Source: JBBKWJ01 sp037968895 (GTDB lineage Bacteria > Actinomycetota > Acidimicrobiia > Acidimicrobiales > SZUA-35). From it: a stretch of DNA of 21,284 nt. Location: the NCBI GenBank assembly GCA_037968895.1, contig JBBKWJ010000225.1, positions 1 through 21,284 of the forward strand, written 5' to 3'. This document shows, one piece after another, positions 14,343 to 21,284 of the stretch (the first letter of the stretch is position 1; the number at the start of each line of letters is the position of its first letter). The notes below the pieces were generated by a model, which saw nothing but the letters and a program-made list of their open reading frames with translations, did no database searches and was not told the DNA's origin. The translations under genes were made by a program, and so were the position numbers.

Positions 14343-15359
14343 GTGAATCTTCATCGCAGCGCGCGTGCGCTCTCTTTCCTTGCTGTCCTTGCCCTTATCG
14401 CGAGCGCCTGTGGCGCTACACGCGACGGCGGCGAAGATGCCAGCGCCACAATCGTCGAAACGCCAGAGACCGTTCCGGTACTTCCTGTCCCAACAGGTGG
14501 AGGAATCGTAATCACCGAGCGCACCGAAGGGGTTGCGGCGGCGACGCTCACCTTCCCTGACGGCACTGTCGTTGAGGTGACAGGCGAACAGTTCGACGAC
14601 ACCGTTGCCGCCGTCACAAACAGCGATCGGTTCGTCACCAACATCTACCAAGGCAACTTCGGCGACGGTGATGAGCGCTACATGCTTGGTCAGATGATCA
14701 TGGATCAGATCTTTAACTACGCCATCGCCGACAACGGATTAGCGGTCGACCAGGGCCTGGCCGCCGAGCAGCGTGACATTCTTGAAGTCGACCTGCGCTC
14801 GGCAATGGTCACTGAGCCAGACCCCGACGCCGCAGCGACTGAAGTTATCGCAGAGATTGGCGTCTATACCGACATGCTGACCAGCCTCATCGCGAATCAG
14901 ACGACGCTTGACGAGTTTCTTGCCGGCGACACCGAGATGACCGAAGTGACGATGCAGTGCGGTCGTCACATCCTGGTCACAACCGAAGCCGAAGCAACCG
15001 ATCTAATGAGCCAACTCGAAGGCGGTGCCGACTTCGGCGAACTCGCCGGAGAATTCTCAACCGATCCTGGATCTGGTGCCAACGGAGGCGACCTCGGTTG
15101 CTCCGACGCCGCTGCCTATGTGCCTGAGTTTGGTGCCGCCATGGAAACGGCCGAGATCGACGAACTCGTCGGACCGGTCGAGACCGAATTCGGATTCCAC
15201 ATCATCACGGTCTACGAGCGCACAACCGAAATGGTTGCGCCAGACACAGGACTGGCGATGCAGAACCTTATTACCGAAATCGTTAGTGGAACCGAAATTG
15301 TCGTTGATCCAGTTCTCGGGGTCTGGGACTCAACTTCGTTCGCCGTAATCCCCGGCTAG
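14343..15359 (+). CDS. Secreted PpiC-type (parvulin) peptidyl-prolyl isomerase lipoprotein, PrsA/SurA-like
   Basis: This 338-residue exported foldase catalyses cis-trans isomerisation of prolyl bonds in proteins outside the membrane. The N-terminus (MNLHRSARALSFLAVLALIASAC) is a lipoprotein signal with lipidation site Cys23, followed by an acidic, low-complexity linker to about residue 55. Residues 70-200 form a SurA_N/PrsA-like chaperone region. The parvulin domain spans about 205-300: GRHILVTTEAEA, then FGELAGEFSTDPGSG and GGDLGC, ending FGFHIITVYER. Cys206 and a Cys in GGDLGC could form a disulfide. The GTG start is forced because the signal peptide begins there and no upstream in-frame start exists. 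It is followed 15 bp later by mazG, probably in one transcript. Confidence 0.88.
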   Translation: MNLHRSARALSFLAVLALIASACGATRDGGEDASATIVETPETVPVLPVPTGGGIVITERTEGVAAATLTFPDGTVVEVTGEQFDDTVAAVTNSDRFVTNIYQGNFGDGDERYMLGQMIMDQIFNYAIADNGLAVDQGLAAEQRDILEVDLRSAMVTEPDPDAAATEVIAEIGVYTDMLTSLIANQTTLDEFLAGDTEMTEVTMQCGRHILVTTEAEATDLMSQLEGGADFGELAGEFSTDPGSGANGGDLGCSDAAAYVPEFGAAMETAEIDELVGPVETEFGFHIITVYERTTEMVAPDTGLAMQNLITEIVSGTEIVVDPVLGVWDSTSFAVIPG

Positions 15360-15374
15360 ATCGGGCATCCGCTG

Positions 15375-16727
15375 ATGAGCCGCTATCAGATCACGGTATG
15401 CGGCCTCGGACCAGGTGGTCTGGGTGATGTATCAGAGCGAACCAAAGAGGCGATTCGCGACGCGGATCGGTGTTTCCTGCGAACGCGACAGCACCCGAGC
15501 GCCTCGCTCGCTCCCGATGCCGAAACCTTCGACCATCTGTACGAAACAGCCGACAACTTCGACGAGGTGTATCGAGCTATCGCGGAGGCGCTCAAGGCCG
15601 CAGCGGAGAACGGAGCCAGCGTCACCTATGCCGTTCCCGGTTCGCCCTTGGTTTTGGAACGCACCGTTCGGTATTTGCGGGAAGATCCCGACGTCGACGT
15701 ACTAATCCTTCCTGCAATCTCGTTCCTCGACTCGATCTGGGCACGCCTCGGCATCGATCCGGTTGAAGAGTCTGTGCGGCTGGTCGACGGGCATACGTTC
15801 GCACGGGATGCTGCAGGCGAACGCGGCCCGGTACTGATCGCCCACACTCACGCCAACTGGGTCCTCTCCGAGGTCAAGCTGGCTATCGACGCTGGTCCAG
15901 AACAGAAGGCCATCATTCTCCAGGCCATCGGCACTCCAGACGAGCGAGTCGTAGAAGTCGAGTGGCCCGATCTCGATCGAACGCTCGACGCCGACCACCT
16001 CACCTCGGTCTACATTCCGCATATCACGGCCCCGGTTGCGCAAGAGCTTCAACGCACGGTCGATCTCATGCATCGGCTTCGTAACGACTGCCCATGGGAT
16101 GGCGAGCAAACCCATCAATCGTTGCGACGCTATTTGATCGAGGAGGCGTACGAGGTCATCGAAGCCATAGACCAACTCGACCCAGACGAGCCCGAGACCT
16201 ACATCGACCTCGAGGAAGAACTCGGCGACCTGTGGTTCCAGATCCTGTTTCACAGCGAGTTGGCGACCGAGGCGGGTCAGTTCACGATTGCGGATGTGGC
16301 CCGCAACGTGCACGACAAGCTTGTAGCTCGCCACCCGCATGTGTTTGGCGATGTCGAAGTAGCCGACGCCGACGCCGTAGTGGCCAATTGGGAGGCCATC
16401 AAAAAGATCGAGAAGTCTCGTGAGTCGATCATGGACGGCATTCCCGTTGGCATTCCCGCGCTGCTTCTCGCTGACAAGGTGTTGAAGAAGGCAAGCCGAG
16501 CCGGTTCAGTGGTCGACGACGCACAGACCGACGCCGCGGTACGCGATGCAACATTCGACACCGAAGCCGATTTCGGGCGACTGCTCCTTGCCCTTGTCGA
16601 GCGGGCCCGAAAACACGACATTGACCCTGAAGCCGCACTGCGCCATGCTGCGCTTGCCGCAGCCAACCGATTCAGGGCTGGTGAACACTCCGCCGGCGGT
16701 CCGGCAACCGATTGGATCTTTGGATGA
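15375..16727 (+). CDS. mazG: YabN-type fusion: tetrapyrrole/SAM methylase domain plus MazG nucleotide pyrophosphohydrolase
   Basis: This 450-residue two-domain protein combines residues 1 to about 215, a tetrapyrrole-methylase-like fold (VCGLGPGGLGD at 8-18, then TYAVPGSPLVLERT), with a C-terminal MazG NTP pyrophosphohydrolase. MazG hydrolyses (d)NTPs to monophosphate and pyrophosphate and is thought to clear aberrant nucleotides. The MazG part begins at LMHRLRNDCPWD; its metal site is E256-E257-x-x-E260 in YLIEEAYEVIEA with the later LEEELGDLWFQI. This domain order is that of Bacillus YabN; the methylase partner's substrate is unknown. No good ribosome site precedes the ATG, so it is probably reached from the PpiC gene 15 bp upstream. 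Its TGA overlaps the ATG of the beta-galactosidase gene. Confidence 0.9.
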   Translation: MSRYQITVCGLGPGGLGDVSERTKEAIRDADRCFLRTRQHPSASLAPDAETFDHLYETADNFDEVYRAIAEALKAAAENGASVTYAVPGSPLVLERTVRYLREDPDVDVLILPAISFLDSIWARLGIDPVEESVRLVDGHTFARDAAGERGPVLIAHTHANWVLSEVKLAIDAGPEQKAIILQAIGTPDERVVEVEWPDLDRTLDADHLTSVYIPHITAPVAQELQRTVDLMHRLRNDCPWDGEQTHQSLRRYLIEEAYEVIEAIDQLDPDEPETYIDLEEELGDLWFQILFHSELATEAGQFTIADVARNVHDKLVARHPHVFGDVEVADADAVVANWEAIKKIEKSRESIMDGIPVGIPALLLADKVLKKASRAGSVVDDAQTDAAVRDATFDTEADFGRLLLALVERARKHDIDPEAALRHAALAAANRFRAGEHSAGGPATDWIFG

Positions 16728-19714
16728 ACCACGATGAAGTGCCTGAAGGCCGACACCGTGATCGTTCGTTTGTGCACAAGCATCGACTTCCGCTACACAC
16801 CAGAGCGGTCCCGCCGGGAGCGATAGACCTCAGCGGGACGTGGGACTTCACCTTCCCGTCACAAGACAAAACGGGCACCGTCGAGGTGCCAGGTTCGTGG
16901 TGTCTACAAGGCTTTGGAATTCCTATCTACACCAACGTGCAGTACCCGTTTGCCATCGGTGAGTACCCGCATGTGTCGCTCGCCGACGAACCTGGCGTCT
17001 ACCGCAAGGCAGTCACGATTCCGGCGACATGGGCAGGGCAACGGATCATTGCGCGAGTCGGTGCCGCCGAGTCGTTTCTCGAGGTCGTGGTCGATGGAGT
17101 CGAAGTTGGCGCCAGCACCGATAGCCGGCTCCCGGCCGAGTTCGACCTGACCGATGTCGCGACGCCAGGAAGCACGATCGACCTCGAACTGCGGCTTCAA
17201 CGCTGGAGCGCGTCGAGTTGGCTTGAAGACCAAGACATGTGGTGGATGGGTGGCCTTCATCGGCCTGTATGGGTCTACCCCCGCCCGGTCGTTGCTCTCG
17301 CTGACGTACACGTCGAGACCGTGGCGTTGGGTGAGTCTGAGGCGAGCGTGCGCGTTGTCGCGAGTTGCACGGAGGCGACGCGGTCTGACGATCTCGCGTC
17401 GACCAGGCGCCTCACTCTGTTCGCTTCCGACGGCACAGTTGTCGCAACAGCCGATGGCTTAGGTGACGAGCATTTCCTGACGGTGCCCAATCCCGAGCCG
17501 TGGTCGGCTGAGTTTCCACACCTCTACACCCTGCTAGTCGAACTGGTTGTGGGCGGCGACGTAGCCGACCATGAGACCGTTGAGGTCGGCCTGAGGACGG
17601 TTCGGATTGACGGTGGTCTCCTCCTTGTCAACGACACGCCGATCACGCTGTATGGGGTCAATCGCCACGAGCACGACCCGCAGAATGGTCGTTGGCAATC
17701 GGACGACGATCTCGAACACGACTTGCGGCTGATTAAGGCTTCGAACATTAACGCGATCCGAACGGCTCACTATCCGAACGACGAGCGTTTCTACTCACTT
17801 TGTGACCGCGTCGGTCTCTACGTCGTCGATGAGGCCAACGTCGAAACCCATGGCCTGACCTACACGCCATCACTTTCACCGACCTACCAAGACGAGTTTC
17901 TGGATGCGTTCATCGCCAGAGGAACCCGGATGGTCAACCGTGATCGAAACCATGCGTGCGTAATCGCGTGGTCATTAGGGAACGAGGCCGGATGGGGCCC
18001 GAATCACCGAGCGATGGCTGATGCGATTCGTCAGCTCGATACGTCGAGGCTGGTGTGTTATCACCCGGCAGAGATCGACCCCGAGGTCGACCTGATCAGT
18101 ACGATGTATCCCGATTTCATCGAGCTCGATGAGTTGCTGCGACTCGGCGATGAACGCCCCATAATCATGTGCGAATACAGCCATGCGATGGGCAACTCGA
18201 ACGGCGGAATTGCCGAATACTGGGACCTGATTGATACCGAACCGCGTCTTGCTGGCGGGTTCATTTGGGACTGGGTCGACCAGGGGATTGCGCTCGAAAC
18301 GTCAGATGGTGCACCGTTCTGGGCCTACGGCGGCGACTTTGGTGACGAGCCAAACGATCGTAATTTCAACTGCAATGGGCTTGTCGATGCCGATCGAACA
18401 CCACATCCGGCGCTGGCTCATGTTTCGTGGGTCTATCAACCGGTGAAGGCGATGAGCCTTCGCTCAACCGAAAGCGTCGTCGAGTTACTCAACCGTTTCT
18501 CATTCACTTCGCTTGCTGGCGCCACGGGAAGCTGGCGGGTCGTCGGTGTCGATGGCGCTGTGGCTACCGGCGTCATCTCGGTGCCGCCGGTAGCACCGGG
18601 GGAGCGCGGCTCTGCGTCTCTCGTCGGTTTTGATGTGACTGAACTCGACGGGCCACATCTGTCCGTCGAAGTAACAATAGATTCGGCCGATGGCAGCAGG
18701 CTTGGATTCTCACGCCTTCCGGTGGCTGCGAGCAGGGGGAGGCGGGTTCGAGAAGAACCAGCCAGGGCGGGTGGCCTCTATAAGGCGTCAGTCGAGGCGC
18801 GTGATGACGGCACCAGCCTCTTGCGAGCCGGTGCGGCTTCGCTCACCCTCAGCAACGAAGGCGTGCCGCTGTCGTTCTTCGATGGCGGCTCGGCTATCGA
18901 GATTCCTTGGGCCCAGTTCGGTGTGCTCCGGTCGCCGACCGACAACGATGCCGCGACTTTTGGCGACGAGATGCTGCAATCGCGCTTTGAGCGGTCCGGG
19001 CTTGCGAATGCCCGGCCGATTGCCCGCTCGGCTCCCCGGACAGGAACCACCATCGATGGGTTTCCCTATGTGTCGTTCCTCCTCGACTTGACGCCAGAGG
19101 TGACGCTCCACGCCCGCTGGGAGGTCGCCGACGATGGCGACTTTGCCTTACAACTCGAATGCCGGTCGGGACTTGATCAGCCACCGATTCTGCGACTTGG
19201 ACTCGAGATGCAGCTGGACAATACGGCCTCTCGCCTCATGTGGTCGGGGCCTGGTCCCGACGAGAGCTACCCCGACCGGGTTGATCATCTTCCGCTTGGC
19301 ATCTTCACTGAACAGCCGGGCCAATCGTTCTTCGACTATGCCAGGCCACAGGAATCAGGAAACCATTCTCAGGTTCGTTGGTGCGCCGTCGGTGAGTCGC
19401 AAGGGCCGTGGCTTGTTGCGAAGGGGGATGACACCATGCACACCCAACTGCTACCTGGTCGGTCAAACGACATCGCCTCGCTCCGTCATCCGCACGAGAT
19501 TGAATGGAGCGGCCCGCCCGTGTGGCGTGTCGACGTGGCCCATGCCGGCTTGGGAACGGCAAGCTGTGGACCCGGGGTGTGGCCGCTCTACGAACTGCGA
19601 CCGCCAACGGTTGCCGGTCGCGTGATCTTTCGCTTAGCTGCAGGGAAAACTGCGGTGCGCGGTTGCGCCGCCCGGCCCAGCGTTCTGACTAACAGGCGGC
19701 GCTGGACCCACTAG
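16724..19714 (+). CDS. lacZ: Glycoside hydrolase family 2 beta-galactosidase (LacZ-type)
   Basis: This 996-residue cytosolic GH2 enzyme is expected to cleave terminal beta-galactosides such as lactose. The sugar-binding and Ig-like domains occupy about residues 1-330. The TIM barrel follows, with acid/base Glu421 in SLGNEAGWGP and nucleophile Glu484 in IIMCEYSHAMGNS. The C-terminal 'small chain' domain (Bgal_small_N) includes LRSPTDND and WSGPGPDESYPDR. Length matches LacZ (about 1020). I chose the ATG at 16724 because it overlaps the mazG TGA (ATGA); another in-frame ATG at 16712 would lie inside mazG. No signal peptide, transporter or sugar regulator is adjacent, which is unusual for a lac-type gene. 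The final 30 residues are Arg-rich and look like an unconserved tail. Beta-glucuronidase or other GH2 activity is less likely because the small-chain domain is present. Confidence 0.93.
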   Translation: MNHDEVPEGRHRDRSFVHKHRLPLHTRAVPPGAIDLSGTWDFTFPSQDKTGTVEVPGSWCLQGFGIPIYTNVQYPFAIGEYPHVSLADEPGVYRKAVTIPATWAGQRIIARVGAAESFLEVVVDGVEVGASTDSRLPAEFDLTDVATPGSTIDLELRLQRWSASSWLEDQDMWWMGGLHRPVWVYPRPVVALADVHVETVALGESEASVRVVASCTEATRSDDLASTRRLTLFASDGTVVATADGLGDEHFLTVPNPEPWSAEFPHLYTLLVELVVGGDVADHETVEVGLRTVRIDGGLLLVNDTPITLYGVNRHEHDPQNGRWQSDDDLEHDLRLIKASNINAIRTAHYPNDERFYSLCDRVGLYVVDEANVETHGLTYTPSLSPTYQDEFLDAFIARGTRMVNRDRNHACVIAWSLGNEAGWGPNHRAMADAIRQLDTSRLVCYHPAEIDPEVDLISTMYPDFIELDELLRLGDERPIIMCEYSHAMGNSNGGIAEYWDLIDTEPRLAGGFIWDWVDQGIALETSDGAPFWAYGGDFGDEPNDRNFNCNGLVDADRTPHPALAHVSWVYQPVKAMSLRSTESVVELLNRFSFTSLAGATGSWRVVGVDGAVATGVISVPPVAPGERGSASLVGFDVTELDGPHLSVEVTIDSADGSRLGFSRLPVAASRGRRVREEPARAGGLYKASVEARDDGTSLLRAGAASLTLSNEGVPLSFFDGGSAIEIPWAQFGVLRSPTDNDAATFGDEMLQSRFERSGLANARPIARSAPRTGTTIDGFPYVSFLLDLTPEVTLHARWEVADDGDFALQLECRSGLDQPPILRLGLEMQLDNTASRLMWSGPGPDESYPDRVDHLPLGIFTEQPGQSFFDYARPQESGNHSQVRWCAVGESQGPWLVAKGDDTMHTQLLPGRSNDIASLRHPHEIEWSGPPVWRVDVAHAGLGTASCGPGVWPLYELRPPTVAGRVIFRLAAGKTAVRGCAARPSVLTNRRRWTH

Positions 19715-19730
19715 CAAGATTGCTTGGGTC
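19705..19730 (+). terminator. Bulged hairpin over the lacZ stop codon, possible terminator
   Basis: GACCCA plus AGCA pairs with TGCT plus TGGGTC around the loop AGAT, with a 2-nt CT bulge in the left arm (10 paired bases). The TAG stop of the beta-galactosidase lies inside the left arm. No T-run follows. It separates the lacZ operon from the next, strongly initiated gene, which supports a terminator role. Confidence 0.4.
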
Positions 19731-19745
19731 GATGTGCCCCGCGAC

Positions 19746-19774
19746 CTGACATATGGCCATTTTGGCGATATCAA
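19746..19774 (+). promoter_or_regulatory. Putative sigma-70-type promoter of the FN3 repeat protein
   Basis: CTGACA at 19746-19751 and TATCAA(T) at 19769 onward are separated by 17 bp, a good match to the housekeeping consensus. A start near 19781 would give a leader of about 50 nt ending in the GGAGG ribosome site at 19822-19826. No riboswitch motif is recognisable in the leader. Confidence 0.45.
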
Positions 19775-19833
19775 TGGAGGGAGTTTTGAGTCTTCTGGGC
19801 AGAGGACGGCAAACATCCTGTGGAGGAATTGTC

Positions 19834-21284
19834 ATGGCAACACAGAATCGGCGGGCCTCGCGCCTTGTTCTCGTCATCTTGAGTGCACTGGCGCTGTGCG
19901 TCTCGGTGCTCGCCAGTCCGGTAGCGGCTGGCACGGTCACGGCGCCGGTGGTGACGTTGATCCCTGGCAACACCTCGATGCAGGTCAACTGGACGGCGGC
20001 AACGACGACTGATGGAGCGACGATTACGGGCTACACGGCGTCGATCTCTCCTGACCCTGGCGGCGTCAGCCCTGTGTCACTTGGTGCCGGTGTAACAACG
20101 CATACGTTCACCGGCCTTGCCGCGGGCACCAGCCATTTGGTGACGATTACAGCGACAGACTCTGACAATGCCACGGCATCTGGCTCAAACACTGCATCCA
20201 CCACGACTCCTGCATCCACTCCCAGTGCCCCGACAAACGTGGCGATCAATCAGCCAACTGCGGGAACGGCGTCAATCACCTGGAACCTCGGTGCCACGAA
20301 TGGAGCGAATGTCACGGGCCACACCGTCATCTTGTCCGCTACCGCTGGCGGCGCGGCCGTCAATACTCAGACCGTGGCTGGCAATACGACAACGTCAACA
20401 TCGATCCCTGGCCTCGCCGCCGGCACCTACTTTGCTCGGGTTCGAACCACGAGTTCTGACCAGGGCAACTCGGGCTACGCCCAAAGCGCCGGATCGATCA
20501 CCGTCGCACCTACTGCCTCGGCCCCTGCTGCGCCGACGGTGGGGATTGTGAAGGTCGGTACTGACGGTGCGACGGTGAGCTGGACTGCTGGTGCGACGAA
20601 CGGTTCGACGACGTCGGGCTTTACGGTGTCGCTTGTTGCCACCGATGGTGGCGTTGCGCCGGCATCGAAGGCCATAGCTGCCGGTGGAAGTTCGACCAGT
20701 TTTGCTGGTCTTGCGCCTGGTACCTATAGGGGGCAGGTAGTAACGAACAGCAACGCTGGTTCGTCGCCAGCTGGTACGTCACCAACAACGATCGCAGTGG
20801 CTTCGCCAGCGACCCTGCCGGCAACACCGACCATCACGGGCACACCGTCAGTTTCAGGCGGCTCGGTCACGGTCAATTTCACTGTGCCAACCATGACGGG
20901 ACCCTCAGCACCGGAGTCATATCGTGTCCGGCTCCTTGCAGGCGATGGGTCGGTCGTAACCACCGCTCAGCCCAGCAACGCTCAAGTTGGTATCGGCGGT
21001 GCTGATCTCGCCGGAACCTGGACGCTCTCGACATCTGTGTCTGGCCAGTACAGCATTGATGTGGCGTCGACCAACGCGGCAGGAACATCATCGCCGGCCA
21101 CGAAGTCGGAGATCACGGTCGCCATTGCTCCCGGACCGCCGACCAACGTACAAGCGACCTCCGCTGCCGACAAGGTGACTATTACTTGGACGGCTCCGAA
21201 CACGACCGGCGGCTCGATCGGCTCTTATGAGGTCGTTTTTGCCGGCAAGACAACGATCGTTAACGCGCCAACCACAACCCTGAC
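19834..21284 (+). CDS. Secreted fibronectin type III repeat protein (partial, C-terminus beyond window)
   Basis: This open frame runs 483 codons from ATG 19834 to the window edge without a stop. GGAGG at 19822-19826 lies 7 nt before the ATG and sets the start. Residues 1-31 form a Sec signal peptide: Arg-rich start (TQNRRASR), hydrophobic core (LVLVILSALALCVSVLA), and a likely cleavage after SPVAA. The mature part is a chain of fibronectin type III-like beta-sandwich repeats of about 100 residues, with units beginning near 32, 131, 229, 328 and 433. Each unit shows the pattern proline-rich linker, ITWT/VSWTA, GYTV, then L-x-x-GT-Y/W ...V-x-T-N-x-x-G. It is very rich in Thr, Ser, Ala and Gly and nearly free of Cys. 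Such proteins are typically large cell-surface or extracellular adhesins, or carriers for a catalytic C-terminal domain that would lie outside this window. Function is unknown. Confidence 0.88.
   Translation, partial: MATQNRRASRLVLVILSALALCVSVLASPVAAGTVTAPVVTLIPGNTSMQVNWTAATTTDGATITGYTASISPDPGGVSPVSLGAGVTTHTFTGLAAGTSHLVTITATDSDNATASGSNTASTTTPASTPSAPTNVAINQPTAGTASITWNLGATNGANVTGHTVILSATAGGAAVNTQTVAGNTTTSTSIPGLAAGTYFARVRTTSSDQGNSGYAQSAGSITVAPTASAPAAPTVGIVKVGTDGATVSWTAGATNGSTTSGFTVSLVATDGGVAPASKAIAAGGSSTSFAGLAPGTYRGQVVTNSNAGSSPAGTSPTTIAVASPATLPATPTITGTPSVSGGSVTVNFTVPTMTGPSAPESYRVRLLAGDGSVVTTAQPSNAQVGIGGADLAGTWTLSTSVSGQYSIDVASTNAAGTSSPATKSEITVAIAPGPPTNVQATSAADKVTITWTAPNTTGGSIGSYEVVFAGKTTIVNAPTTTL

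Noticed and set aside
15702..16340. 212-codon minus-strand frame within mazG
   Set aside because: It is antisense to the YabN-type fusion, whose active-site motifs are clear; no start signal or domain is present.
16712..16723. Earlier ATG for the beta-galactosidase
   Set aside because: It lies further inside mazG and adds only four residues; the ATGA overlap at 16724 matches the coupling seen elsewhere in the window.
19731..19833. Possible riboswitch in the leader of the FN3 gene
   Set aside because: I looked for a c-di-GMP-I (GEMM) type or other known aptamer core. None of the conserved pieces is present, and the region is short and weakly structured.
1..21284. CRISPR array, tRNA, rRNA, transposase or phage genes
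   Set aside because: I saw no spaced repeats of CRISPR type, no cloverleaf-like sequence, no transposase or integrase motif, and no terminal inverted repeats with target duplications.

Overview
The window is about 21.3 kb of fairly GC-rich, tightly packed bacterial chromosome. Gene content and style point to a high-GC actinobacterium, possibly of the Acidimicrobiia/Ilumatobacter type. The main clues are a DUF222/HNH (13E12-type) protein, a two-subunit KorAB 2-oxoglutarate:ferredoxin oxidoreductase of the mycobacterial form, ATGA start/stop overlaps, and several genes whose start codon sits directly behind a TANNNT hexamer with no Shine-Dalgarno site. The taxonomic placement is inference. I see no rRNA, tRNA, CRISPR array, insertion sequence or phage gene.

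Layout from left to right: (1) the N-terminal 220 residues of a short-chain dehydrogenase on the minus strand, cut by the window edge, divergent from a DUF222/HNH endonuclease-like gene; the space between them holds a striking 27-bp palindrome. (2) A minus-strand group: a C45-type Ntn acyltransferase/hydrolase overlapping a GNAT acetyltransferase by 4 nt, a decayed second GNAT C-terminus, and a class III (GabT-like) aminotransferase. (3) A plus-strand pair, an amidohydrolase-2 protein and a YihX-like HAD phosphatase, overlapping by ATGA. (4) A minus-strand operon: class I aminotransferase, omega-amidase, and a PEP-synthase/RPH-like phosphohistidine protein that lacks an ATP-grasp domain. (5) A plus-strand run: korA-korB (ATGA overlap), a secreted PpiC lipoprotein, a YabN-type methylase-MazG fusion, and a GH2 beta-galactosidase coupled to mazG by ATGA. 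(6) The first 483 codons of a secreted fibronectin-III repeat protein that runs off the right edge.

Functionally, the window is rich in amino-group and amide chemistry. The aminotransferase plus omega-amidase pair fits the glutamine-transaminase/omega-amidase ('glutaminase II') route, which yields 2-oxoglutarate. KorAB, transcribed divergently from that pair, oxidises 2-oxoglutarate to succinyl-CoA. GabT also interconverts glutamate and 2-oxoglutarate. The PpiC lipoprotein and the FN3 protein are the only clearly exported products.

I did not find a clear novel defence or mobile system. The most unusual items are the 27-bp operator-like palindrome, the recurring leaderless-promoter geometry, the ATP-grasp-less phosphohistidine protein in an aminotransferase/omega-amidase operon, and the GNAT remnant.
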